A stretch of 10,253 nucleotides of DNA from Candidatus Omnitrophota bacterium (GTDB lineage Bacteria; Hinthialibacterota; Hinthialibacteria; Hinthialibacterales; JAKPRU01), in the NCBI GenBank assembly GCA_029557025.1, contig JAKPRU010001131.1, positions 1 to 10,253 of the forward strand, given 5' to 3'. The notes beneath the pieces are model-generated. The model had not been told where the DNA came from. It did not search any database and worked only from the letters and a program-made list of their open reading frames with translations. Made by a program: the position numbers and the translations under genes. This document shows, in pieces, positions 1 to 6,133 of this stretch (position 1 is the first letter of the stretch; each line of letters begins with the position of its first letter).

Positions 1-974
1 TCGTGTGTCGCAATCCGTTCCCGATCGAAGAACCGATCGAATCCCCATCGCTGAAGCGGTGACAGGATTTCCAGGTATGGTCGTCCGGTAGCGATTCCCA
101 GGGTGAATCCGCTGTCCCGCAGAGAGGACAAAGCGGCGCGGGTTCGGTCTTCCGGAAGAAGCGGTTCTTCCTGGTGAATCAGGCCCGGTTTCGGCCAGGC
201 GTTGACCGATTTCCCTGTCTGTTTCGCATACAGGTCCTCTCCCAGGTACCATTCCTGAAAAAGATTCTGTAAGTCGTTCCAGAGGAGCGTATTTCGACCG
301 AACAGACCCGCGAATTCCTTGCTGTACCCCGCAACCGATTCATGGATTTTGTCCAGGAGATCCAGCCCACGGGTTTGCGGATGGAAGTCGTCGAATAGCT
401 TAAGTTCAATACCCTTTTGTGGAGCCATTTCAATACCGTGTGAGCGGAAAAATCGCCCCCATTCTGCAAAATCCGACACGCGCAGAAGAGTTGACCAGTC
501 TTTGCGCCGGATCACCCGCCGATAGCCTTCCGCCAACCCCCCCAAGCTCTCCCGAATCTCCTTTTCCATGAACCGCCGCTTCGGCGGAAGATCGAATCCC
601 TCCGCTCGCTCCCATTCAACCGGCTCCTCTGTCGATTCTTCTTCCCCTTTCCGTTCCGAAATCGCCGTGAGCGATTCCACAAACAACGGCGCCATATAAA
701 GACCCGCAACCAAGTACGCCAAATCCCAATTCGTGCTGATTCCACGGCCCTTGCAGCGGATAATCAGCTCTGTCGGCAGGTACTTCCGCCATTCCATGCG
801 CGAGGCGGCGGCCATTTGACGATAGAACACTTCCGGGATGGAAGTGTAATTCGGCGGACTCAGTCCCAGGTACAGCGGGCTTTCCAGGACCTCACGGATC
901 GTCAGTCCCACCGCGTCAAAATAACTCTCCTCGGATGTGACTACCCCGTCCATATCGAGAATCAGGGTGTTCAC
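1..974 (-). CDS. HAD-superfamily hydrolase, 3' end beyond window
   Basis: Probable HAD-fold phosphatase of unknown substrate, cytosolic. The frame runs open from a GTG at 974-972 to the left edge, giving 324 residues without a stop. HAD motif I is at the N-terminus (LDMDGVV, nucleophile D7 and acid/base D9). Motif II is IATGRP with T296. The motif III lysine and motif IV acidic pair would lie beyond the window. About 285 residues separate motifs I and II, far more than the usual cap domain; this insert is charged and helical-looking, with no membrane segment. The GTG is chosen because it places motif I where the family has it; a GGAG lies about 12 bases upstream, rather far, so the start is moderately sure. 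It lies 67 bases downstream of mqnE on the same strand and may be co-transcribed. No known futalosine-pathway step needs a HAD enzyme, so a functional link to mqnE is only conjecture. It could be a phosphoglycolate-phosphatase-like or sugar-phosphate phosphatase. Confidence 0.8.
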   Translation of the reverse strand, partial: MNTLILDMDGVVTSEESYFDAVGLTIREVLESPLYLGLSPPNYTSIPEVFYRQMAAASRMEWRKYLPTELIIRCKGRGISTNWDLAYLVAGLYMAPLFVESLTAISERKGEEESTEEPVEWERAEGFDLPPKRRFMEKEIRESLGGLAEGYRRVIRRKDWSTLLRVSDFAEWGRFFRSHGIEMAPQKGIELKLFDDFHPQTRGLDLLDKIHESVAGYSKEFAGLFGRNTLLWNDLQNLFQEWYLGEDLYAKQTGKSVNAWPKPGLIHQEEPLLPEDRTRAALSSLRDSGFTLGIATGRPYLEILSPLQRWGFDRFFDRERIATH

Positions 975-1041
975 ATTCCAAAAACACTCCGGCAATTCCG
1001 GGTTTCGATGTGGGGTCAAAAGCCGCGCTCCCGATTCGTGA

Positions 1042-2097
1042 TCAGCCTGGACTGCTGCGCCGCTCGTAGAGGCTGGTTCGTTCCACCGGCTCCAGGCCGG
1101 TTTCCGAGATCAAATGACGAATCCGGTCTACTGTCAATGCTTGTGGAGAGGAGGCCCCTGCCGCATGAGTGATCCGTTCCTCAATCACCGTCCCATCCAG
1201 GTCGTTGGCTCCGAAATGCAGCGCCACTTGGGCCAGTTTCACATCCAGCATCACCCAGTACGCTTTGATATGCGGAATGTTGTCAAGCATCAGGCGGGCG
1301 GTGGCGATGACCCGCAGGCTTTTCAACCCGGTCGGTTTTGTTCCTCCCAGACAGTTGTTGTCCGGGTGGTATGCCAGCGGAATAAACGCTTGAAATCCCC
1401 CAGTCTCATCCTGGAGCTCACGCAATCGGCAAAGATGATCGATAATCTCTTCATCGGTTTCAATGTGGCCGTACAGCATTGTTGCGTTGGATGGCAGTCC
1501 GCATCGGTGCGCAGCACGGTGAATCTCCAGCCACCGATCCGCCGAAATCTTATTGGGAAACAGCCGCTGTCGGATTCGCTCCGAGAAAATCTCCGCCCCG
1601 CCGCCCGGAATGGAGCCTAATCCCGCCTTCTTCAGACGCTCAAGAACGGACTCCGCGCTCAAGTCCGCATTCCGTGCAAACCCATCGATTTCGACAGCCG
1701 TAAAACATTTCAGATGCAGGGATGGATATCGCGAGGAAATGCGGGCAAGCATCTCCTCGAAAAACTCCAGCGGCAGGCTGGGGTGAACCCCGCCCACGAT
1801 GTGCAGCTCCGAGGCCCCCCCTCGGTCCGCCTCCGCTGCCTTCTCCAATATCTCGTCCAGGGTCAGCTCGAATGCGCCTGCCTCTCCGGCTCTCCGGCTG
1901 AATGAGCAAAAACGGCAGCCGCACCGGCAGATATTACTGTAGTCGATATGACGGTTTATATTGTAATAGCAGATATTCTTATGAAGACGTTCTTTGGCGC
2001 GAGTCGCCATGCGACTCAGGTCGTGAAGAGGCATTCGAGTCAGCAGATCAAGCCCCTGCTCAGTGTTTAGTCGTTCGTCATCCTTCGCCACCTTCAT
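1042..2097 (-). CDS. mqnE: Aminofutalosine synthase MqnE (radical SAM)
   Basis: Radical SAM enzyme that joins the enolpyruvyl group of 3-[(1-carboxyvinyl)oxy]benzoate to S-adenosylmethionine, forming aminofutalosine in the futalosine route to menaquinone; cytosolic with a [4Fe-4S] cluster. The 351 residues match the usual family length. The cluster motif CX3CX2C is C57, C61, C64, with an extra Cys at 59. MqnE-like stretches are HIVGGVHP (99-106), TAVEID (133-138), PGGGAEIF (164-171), NATMLYGHIET (204-214) and ETGGFQAFIPLAYHP (231-245). These favour MqnE over the related MqnC and CofH. ATG at 2097 is the first ATG start after an in-frame TAA about 24 bases upstream; I see no strong Shine-Dalgarno. 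It follows the anti-sigma gene by 118 bases on the same strand. No other mqn gene is in the window, so the rest of the pathway must lie elsewhere. Confidence 0.93.
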   Translation of the reverse strand: MKVAKDDERLNTEQGLDLLTRMPLHDLSRMATRAKERLHKNICYYNINRHIDYSNICRCGCRFCSFSRRAGEAGAFELTLDEILEKAAEADRGGASELHIVGGVHPSLPLEFFEEMLARISSRYPSLHLKCFTAVEIDGFARNADLSAESVLERLKKAGLGSIPGGGAEIFSERIRQRLFPNKISADRWLEIHRAAHRCGLPSNATMLYGHIETDEEIIDHLCRLRELQDETGGFQAFIPLAYHPDNNCLGGTKPTGLKSLRVIATARLMLDNIPHIKAYWVMLDVKLAQVALHFGANDLDGTVIEERITHAAGASSPQALTVDRIRHLISETGLEPVERTSLYERRSSPG

Positions 2098-2191
2098 CGG
2101 ATACCATGTCCAATCGTCGGGTTATTTCAGATCCACCGCCGAGGTTACGCTTGAATACCGCATGGAAGAACCCTCATCACCCTCACGATTC

Positions 2192-2212
2192 CACAATCCC
2201 CAATCCGCAATC
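2192..2212. repeat. Three tandem heptamers (CNCAATC)
   Basis: Three consecutive 7-base units, CACAATC, CCCAATC and CGCAATC, lie directly after the anti-sigma stop codon in the 118-base gap before mqnE. They share the CNCAATC pattern. A related CGCAATCCCC stands near 4717-4726. Short heptameric repeats of this sort are common in intergenic DNA of some bacteria; no function is visible. I saw no clear promoter or terminator in the rest of this gap. Confidence 0.5.
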
Positions 2213-2215
2213 TCT

Positions 2216-3133
2216 TCACTGCTTGGAAGGTGTCTTCGGGAACTGTCCCTCAATCGACCCGATCCGGTCCGAATTAACATCGCCGAATTCCACCAATCGC
2301 CCGCCCCGGTTTGCGGAAATCTTCTTTTTCGGCTTAAGATAACAACTCTTCGGATGTCCACGCCCGACATTCTCTACAAGCACATTGCCACGGGCGACCT
2401 CGACGGTACTGACATCCGGCTCCAGCTTCACGGCGAAACAAGTTCCTGTTACTTTCAATCGGGCCTCCGGCGTGGTGACCGTGAATCCCTCGCGAACATC
2501 GCCCCGCACATCAAGCCACACCTCTCCCCGTCGAAGCCTGACCCACCGGTCATCGCCGTGTTTCTGGTATGCTTCCACAGAGAACACCGCTCCGGGTTGC
2601 GCAAAAATAAGGCTCCCGTCCGGTAACTCGTACATCTGCCCATTCGGATTTTCGCAAATCACGCTTTGCGAAAGGCTTACCTCGAAGGTTTTATTTCCCC
2701 AGGCATTGATCTTCACCCGGTAATCGTATTCCAGGTGGTTCAGCCAGATGGAAGAAAGAGTCCCGATTACAAACAAAACCAATGCGCCTGCCGTAACGGG
2801 GTGCTGGCCAATCAGCCGTTTCAGACCTTCGCGGCTGGAAAACTCTCGGATGGCAAGGCGGATCTTCCAATGCCACGGAAGCGAAATCATACTGGGAAGG
2901 CTGGACATTACCTTTTGGATGAAATCCTCCGGCAGCGGATTCTCCGATGCCGTGGCCCGGAAATGCTGGTCGATGGAGCGCTCAATCGGACCCATATCCG
3001 CCAGGAATGCCCGGCATCGTCGGCAGGTCTGAACATGACGTTCCACTCGAAGCCGATCCGACTCGCCGAGCTCTCCGTCCAGGTATTGCAGAATTTCGGC
3101 TTCCCATTCCTGGAAACAGCCTTCAGAAATCAT
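2216..3133 (-). CDS. FecR-type transmembrane anti-sigma factor
   Basis: Predicted membrane regulator that holds the neighbouring ECF sigma factor inactive until an envelope signal is received. 305 residues from the ATG at 3133; numbers below count from a GTG one codon upstream. The N-terminus has a zinc-finger anti-sigma domain with HXXXCXXC (H34, C38, C41). A cytosolic linker follows, then one hydrophobic segment at about 114-132. The rest, probably periplasmic, carries a FecR-like domain (about 165-255: LPDGSLIFAQPG, LRRGEVWLDVRG, FTVTTPEARLKVTGT, VEVARGNVLV). The ATG is preferred because GAGG stands 7 bases ahead of it but only 4 ahead of the GTG. It overlaps the sigma gene by 11 bases, so the two are translationally coupled. 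Classical FecR proteins pair with a TonB-dependent receptor, and none is seen here. The role is inferred from family and neighbour; the signal is unknown. Confidence 0.88.
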   Translation of the reverse strand: MISEGCFQEWEAEILQYLDGELGESDRLRVERHVQTCRRCRAFLADMGPIERSIDQHFRATASENPLPEDFIQKVMSSLPSMISLPWHWKIRLAIREFSSREGLKRLIGQHPVTAGALVLFVIGTLSSIWLNHLEYDYRVKINAWGNKTFEVSLSQSVICENPNGQMYELPDGSLIFAQPGAVFSVEAYQKHGDDRWVRLRRGEVWLDVRGDVREGFTVTTPEARLKVTGTCFAVKLEPDVSTVEVARGNVLVENVGRGHPKSCYLKPKKKISANRGGRLVEFGDVNSDRIGSIEGQFPKTPSKQ

Positions 3134-3731
3134 CACGTGTCCTCACCAGATATGCGACTCGTTCCCGAAGCATTCGCCGCCCCTCAAACAGTCTCGATTT
3201 CACAGTAACCTCCGGCAAGTCCAACATCTCCGCCACCCGCTGATAGGAATACCCGCCGAGATATTTCAGCCGAAGCAAAACTTGGTACTTCTCCGGAAGG
3301 TCCCGGATTCCCTGGAGCATCAGAGCCTCTCGGTCGCCCGGGATGTCTTCCACCGGCCGGGTGGCAAGAAACTCGACCTCTTCAATCGGGACTTGCTCGC
3401 CGATTACCCTCCGCTTCCGCAGGGTCACATAGCAAATATGGCGCGCAGTCCCGAACAGCCACCCTCCGAACTTTCCAGGGTCCTTCAGCTTCGGCAGACG
3501 TCGGTATGCCGCAAAGAACGCCTCCTGCGACACATCCTGGGCATCCTGCCAACTGCCCAGAATCGAATACGCCAAGTGATACACCCGGCGCTGGTAACGG
3601 CTCACCAGAACCCCGTATGCCGCTCGATCTCCCGACAAAACCCGCAAAACCAGATCCACTTCGTCGCTCGATTTGGGACTCTCGTCTTCCGTTTGTGCCG
3701 GCTCCGGAGTCAACCATCGTGACGGATCCAT
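3123..3731 (-). CDS. ECF-type RNA polymerase sigma factor
   Basis: Extracytoplasmic-function sigma factor of 202 residues, the usual length for the group. Region 2 spans about 28-95 (VLVSRYQRRVYHLAYSILGS, then DAQDVSQEAFFAAYRRL at 63-79, and FGGWLFGTARHI). Region 4 spans about 140-195 (IRDLPEKYQVLLRLKYLGGYSYQ, then the helix-turn-helix VAEMLDLPEVTVKSRLFEGRRMLRE). There is no extra C-terminal domain. The ATG at 3731 has AGGAGG nine bases ahead, a strong Shine-Dalgarno. The stop overlaps the start of the anti-sigma gene, the normal sigma/anti-sigma layout, so its activity is probably set by that protein. It directs RNA polymerase to an unknown regulon, perhaps including its own operon and mqnE downstream. 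The N-terminal 22 residues are acidic and likely disordered. Confidence 0.92.
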   Translation of the reverse strand: MDPSRWLTPEPAQTEDESPKSSDEVDLVLRVLSGDRAAYGVLVSRYQRRVYHLAYSILGSWQDAQDVSQEAFFAAYRRLPKLKDPGKFGGWLFGTARHICYVTLRKRRVIGEQVPIEEVEFLATRPVEDIPGDREALMLQGIRDLPEKYQVLLRLKYLGGYSYQRVAEMLDLPEVTVKSRLFEGRRMLRERVAYLVRTRDDF

Positions 3732-3779
3732 CCTGACCGTCCTCCTCTATTGGATGTGTCCAAACGGGCCTGAAAGTTG

Positions 3780-3821
3780 GATATGCAATGATGTCTCGGT
3801 CCAGTCAACACATTTATTATA
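3780..3821 (-). promoter_or_regulatory. Candidate promoter(s) for the sigma/anti-sigma operon
   Basis: Two overlapping promoter-like patterns lie upstream of the sigma factor on the minus strand. One has TTGACT (3803-3808) as a near-consensus -35 box, a 17-base spacer and CATATC (3780-3785) as a weak -10 box, giving a leader of roughly 40 bases. The other is a perfect TATAAT (3816-3821) with no recognisable -35 box at standard spacing. Both would read toward the sigma gene. An autoregulated ECF promoter may also exist, but its consensus is unknown. Confidence 0.4.
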
Positions 3822-3897
3822 CCGAAATCCCGCAAAGCCGGGTATTTCCATACCTTCTTTTTATGCTCAGTCAATTCAAACTCGTCTCTCCAATGAG

Positions 3898-3918
3898 ATT
3901 TCTCCCTTCGGTCGAAAT
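3898..3918 (-). repeat. TCATTTCGACCGAAG-type dispersed hairpin
   Basis: On the minus strand this reads ATTTC-GA-CC-GAA-GG-GA-GAAAT. ATTTC pairs with GAAAT, CC pairs with GG, and GA faces GA, a symmetric tandem G-A mismatch closing on a three-base loop. The surrounding sequence (CTGTC before, CTCAT after) resembles a short element I recall as abundant in intergenic DNA of many unrelated bacteria. With the two hairpins below it fills the 322-base gap between the sigma factor and nitroreductase genes, where I see no gene. Its function is unknown. Confidence 0.5.
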
Positions 3919-3936
3919 GACAGGCCCTGGAAAACT

Positions 3937-3961
3937 GGTGGGACAGGCCTCTGCGCCTGTC
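3937..3961 (+). repeat. 25-base hairpin element, copy 1
   Basis: GGTGG is followed by the perfect inverted repeat GACAGGC / GCCTGTC (7-bp stem) around a six-base loop, CTCTGC. It is the first of three copies in the window (others at 6090-6114 and 9661-9685), all in the same orientation and with the same loop length but different loop sequence. Stem conservation with loop divergence suggests selection or spread as a structured element. There is no T-run after it, so it is not a canonical terminator. Another GACAGGC half stands at 3919-3925. Confidence 0.7.
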
Positions 3962-3993
3962 GATGGGCGAATGTGAGGAATCTCAGGTTGTAG

Positions 3994-4027
3994 GGTGGGC
4001 TCAAGCCCGTCTGCGGGCTAGCTCACC
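3994..4027. repeat. GGTGGGCT..AGCCC nested hairpin element
   Basis: An outer arm pair GGTGGGCT (3994-4001) / AGCTCACC (4020-4027) pairs with one mismatch. It encloses a perfect 6-bp hairpin AGCCCG-TCTG-CGGGCT (4004-4019). It resembles the TAGGGTGGGCT..AGCCC type of intergenic repeat seen in several uncultivated lineages. It sits 26 bases downstream of the nitroreductase stop (minus strand) and could stall transcription there, although there is no adjacent U-run. Confidence 0.5.
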
Positions 4028-4053
4028 AACGGTCAGCGTGGAATATCCCCAAG

Positions 4054-4563
4054 TCACCAATGCTCGAATCGCACAATCTCTTCTATCGGAAGACGGCTTT
4101 TGCCGCGCGGCCGGTCCGCCGCATATCCCAGCGTTACAAGTTGCACTACACGAATGGCGTTCGGGATTCCCAGTAATTCTTTCACCCCATCCTCTTTGAA
4201 CGCCCCGATCCAACACGTTCCGAGTCCTTCCTCGGTCGCCTGAAGCGTCAGATGGTCGATCGCAATCGCGACATCGATGGGGTAGCACAGCTGTCCGCAG
4301 CGCATCACATGGTTGTCGGTTTCCGCGCAGGCCGCGATCACCACCGGCGCTTCCCCGACAAATTTCTGCCCCATCGCAATGGCGGCCAGCTTCTGCCGCT
4401 TGTCAAAATCCTGCACGACAACAAACCGCCATTCCTGACGGTTGCTTGCCGATGGAGCCAGTCGTGCCGCCTCCAGGACACGCATCAGCTTGTCTTTCTC
4501 AACCGGACGATTCTGATAAGCACGAACACTATACCGTTGTCGAATGGCTTCACTGACGTTCAT
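4054..4563 (-). CDS. Nitroreductase-family FMN-dependent oxidoreductase
   Basis: Single-domain nitroreductase-fold flavoprotein of 169 residues, near the short end of the family; such enzymes transfer electrons from NAD(P)H through FMN, usually as homodimers in the cytosol. Visible family features are the N-terminal FMN phosphate-binding pattern IRQRYSVRAY (7-16), PSASNRQEW (37-45), the C-terminal-half segment LTLQATEEGLGTCWIGAF (105-122) and LGYAADRPRGKSR (145-157). The physiological substrate cannot be named. The start is ATG at 4563, with GGAGG five to six bases upstream. The frame stays open to an ATG at 4620, but that extension comes entirely from the dispersed repeat at 4566-4708 and should not be used. 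The gene is divergent from ybjQ across that repeat. Confidence 0.9.
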   Translation of the reverse strand: MNVSEAIRQRYSVRAYQNRPVEKDKLMRVLEAARLAPSASNRQEWRFVVVQDFDKRQKLAAIAMGQKFVGEAPVVIAACAETDNHVMRCGQLCYPIDVAIAIDHLTLQATEEGLGTCWIGAFKEDGVKELLGIPNAIRVVQLVTLGYAADRPRGKSRLPIEEIVRFEHW

Positions 4564-4565
4564 GA

Positions 4566-4708
4566 TCTCCTCCCTGCTGCGATCTTTCTTATGGCTTCTA
4601 ACCGGCTCAAACAGCCGCATTCTCTCTTATTTTCTCAAGAAAAACCTCCCACCCGGAAGCCTGCACCTCCCTATCCGTCCTATTCGCCCCATTCGTCTTA
4701 TTCCCTTT
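4566..4708. repeat. ~143-base intergenic repeat, copy 1
   Basis: This block matches 6134-6277 at about 88% by eye (16 mismatches and one single-base gap), same orientation. The central 39 bases from 4587 are identical. It contains CGGCT-CAAAC-AGCCG (a 5-bp hairpin), the near-palindrome TTTTCTCAAGAAAA, and a degenerate 9-base tandem repeat ending around TATTCGCCCCATTCGTCTTA. It also includes the nitroreductase Shine-Dalgarno (CTCCTCC on this strand). On the minus strand the core reads ATGCGGCTGTTTGAGC, which I recall as part of a widespread intergenic element. It lies between the divergent nitroreductase and ybjQ genes. Confidence 0.8.
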
Positions 4709-4737
4709 GTTTGTCCGCAATCCCCCTTTCCTTTCTT

Positions 4738-4790
4738 CAATTGATAATTCATACTTTTCAATTCCCATTTTTTAATTTTTAATTCATAAT
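4738..4790. other. AT-rich island upstream of ybjQ
   Basis: About 50 bases of very AT-rich sequence in an otherwise GC-leaning window, with TAATTCATA repeated at 4745-4753 and 4780-4788. A plus-strand TTCCCA (4762-4767), 17-base spacer and CATAAT (4785-4790) fit a sigma-70 pattern. However, transcription starting there would leave almost no leader ahead of the ATG at 4806, so a promoter role is doubtful. It may be a remnant of a simple-sequence intergenic element. Confidence 0.4.
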
Positions 4791-4805
4791 GGATGGAGGA
4801 ACACC

Positions 4806-5135
4806 ATGCTGGTTCTGACCACACCCAACATTGAGGGAAAACGGATTGTTCAATATCTCGGATTAGTCTCCGGCGAGGCCATTCTGGGCGCGAACATCTT
4901 TCGGGATTTCTTTGCGGGAATCCGGGACATTGTCGGCGGACGGTCCGCGGCCTACGAAAAAGAACTGCGAAAAGCGAAAGAGGTTGCTCTTGAGGACATG
5001 ACCGAGCAGGCCCAGGCACTCGGAGCCAATGCCATCGTTGCCGTCGATTTGGACTATGAAACCATCGGCATCGGCAGCGGCGGTAACATGCTGATGGTGA
5101 GTGCGTGTGGTACCGCTGTCATTTACCAGGACTGA
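4806..5135 (+). CDS. YbjQ-family (UPF0145) protein
   Basis: Small soluble protein of 109 residues, the normal size for the YbjQ/UPF0145 family, sometimes labelled heavy-metal-binding on structural grounds; its biochemical role is not established. Family hallmarks are the N-terminal [20 protein letters not shown] (5-24), the central [23 protein letters not shown] (32-54), and the C-terminal [15 protein letters not shown] (71-85) with [10 protein letters not shown] (96-105). The family forms oligomeric beta-rich assemblies. The ATG at 4806 follows GGAGG with a six-base gap, a good Shine-Dalgarno. It is followed after 27 bases by the DUF89 gene on the same strand, so the two are probably one operon. 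Confidence 0.93.
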   Translation: MLVLTTPNIEGKRIVQYLGLVSGEAILGANIFRDFFAGIRDIVGGRSAAYEKELRKAKEVALEDMTEQAQALGANAIVAVDLDYETIGIGSGGNMLMVSACGTAVIYQD

Positions 5136-5162
5136 TCCCTGCTTCATCAGAGGGATTTCACA

Positions 5163-6068
5163 ATGAGATATCGTAAAGAATGTGAGGAATGTTCGCGTCG
5201 TCAGGCCGAACGGGTGTTCCGCCTGGCTGTGCGGGACCCGCAAGTGCGCAACCGGCTTCCGCAGGATATCGAGGCTCTTCAAAAAGAGGTCGGACAAAAA
5301 GCGGTGGAAATTGTCAAGGCTTCGGATCCCCGCCGCAGCCCGGCGGAGGTTTCTTTCTGGGCCATTCTGGAGGCGCATCGGGTAACCGGCTGTGACGATC
5401 CGTTTCGTAAAGAAAAAGCGGAATCCAACGAATTGGCTTTGAAATTGTATCCCAAACTCAGCGAACTGGCGCAGCAGGCCCATGATCCCATCTTGACAGC
5501 CTGTTTACTCGCCGCGTCGGGCAATATCATCGACTTGGGCATCCAGGAGTCATTCGACCTGGAGGCCGCCATCTGTCATGCATTGGAGCAGGGTTTTCGA
5601 CTCAGCCACTATGATCGACTCAAACGGGAACTGGAGAAAACGGATCGGTGCGGCGGGCTGCTCCTCTACATTCTCGACAATGCGGGGGAGATTGTATTCG
5701 ACCGCATATTGATTGAGCAGATCCGGACTTGTTTCCCGTCGATTCGAATTGTTGCTTCGGTGAACAGCGGCCCGGTACTCAATGATGCACTCATGGAGGA
5801 TGCAGAGGCCGTCGGTCTGTGCGATCTCGTGAAGGTGATCGAGAATGGACATCAGGACTTGGGGACTGTGCTGGAGCGCTGCAGCCCGCAATTTCGTGAC
5901 ATGTATTTCAGCGCGGATGTAATCATTGCCAAGGGCCAGGCGAACTACGAGACCCTCGACGAACGACCGGAGAACATTTTCTTTATTCTCAAGGCAAAAT
6001 GTGAACTCGTCGCCCAATCCCTGGGCGTCAGCCTCTATGATCCGGTGTTGGTAAAAAAATCTGATTGA
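5163..6068 (+). CDS. DUF89/ARMT1-like metal-dependent damage-control phosphatase
   Basis: DUF89 proteins are metal-dependent phosphatases thought to remove damaged or overflow phosphometabolites such as sugar phosphates. This one has 301 residues, typical of the stand-alone prokaryotic form. The N-terminus has a CEEC cysteine pair (C7, C10), as in archaeal and bacterial relatives. The catalytic domain carries LLYILDNAGEIVFDRILI (167-184), with D172 and N173 as expected metal ligands. It also has IVASVNSGPVLNDALMEDAE (196-215) and IIAKGQANYETL (254-265), whose lysine fits the phosphate-binding site. No signal peptide or membrane segment is seen, so it is cytosolic. The ATG at 5163 has AGAGGG about eight bases ahead. 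It lies 27 bases after ybjQ and is probably co-transcribed. The substrate cannot be inferred. Confidence 0.9.
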   Translation: MRYRKECEECSRRQAERVFRLAVRDPQVRNRLPQDIEALQKEVGQKAVEIVKASDPRRSPAEVSFWAILEAHRVTGCDDPFRKEKAESNELALKLYPKLSELAQQAHDPILTACLLAASGNIIDLGIQESFDLEAAICHALEQGFRLSHYDRLKRELEKTDRCGGLLLYILDNAGEIVFDRILIEQIRTCFPSIRIVASVNSGPVLNDALMEDAEAVGLCDLVKVIENGHQDLGTVLERCSPQFRDMYFSADVIIAKGQANYETLDERPENIFFILKAKCELVAQSLGVSLYDPVLVKKSD

Positions 6069-6089
6069 TTCCCTCTCCCTGCAAGATCC

Positions 6090-6114
6090 GGTAGGACAGG
6101 CCCCCGTGCCTGTC
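6090..6114 (+). repeat. 25-base hairpin element, copy 2
   Basis: GGTAG followed by the perfect arms GACAGGC / GCCTGTC around the loop CCCCGT. It starts 22 bases after the DUF89 stop, where it could act as a transcript-end or mRNA-stabilising hairpin, although no T-run follows. The stem is identical to copy 1 while the loop differs at most positions. It opens the 322-base gap before carB, which otherwise holds only the long repeat copy 2 and the carB promoter candidate. Confidence 0.7.
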
Positions 6115-6133
6115 AATCATCGGAAACCTGCCC

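Noticed and set aside
1114..1620. Plus-strand open frame opposite mqnE
   Set aside because: The minus strand encodes an intact radical SAM enzyme with all family motifs; the plus-strand product shows no domain and has no good ribosome binding site.
3673..3993. Plus-strand small open frames in the sigma/nitroreductase gap
   Set aside because: Made from the sigma N-terminus in antisense plus hairpin repeats; no Shine-Dalgarno or protein-like composition.
3994..4027. tRNA-like or riboswitch fold
   Set aside because: The nested hairpins are too short for a tRNA and no conserved riboswitch core is visible; it looks like a known type of intergenic palindrome.
4673..4710. CRISPR-like short repetition
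   Set aside because: The 9-base units are contiguous and degenerate, with no spacer sequences between them.
4627..5019. Minus-strand frame covering ybjQ and the upstream repeat
   Set aside because: Its C-terminal MGRIGRIGR-like part is translation of the 9-base tandem repeat and the rest is opposite ybjQ.
6090..6114. Intrinsic terminator after DUF89
   Set aside because: The stem is good but no T-run follows, and the same element occurs in other contexts, so it is listed as a repeat instead.
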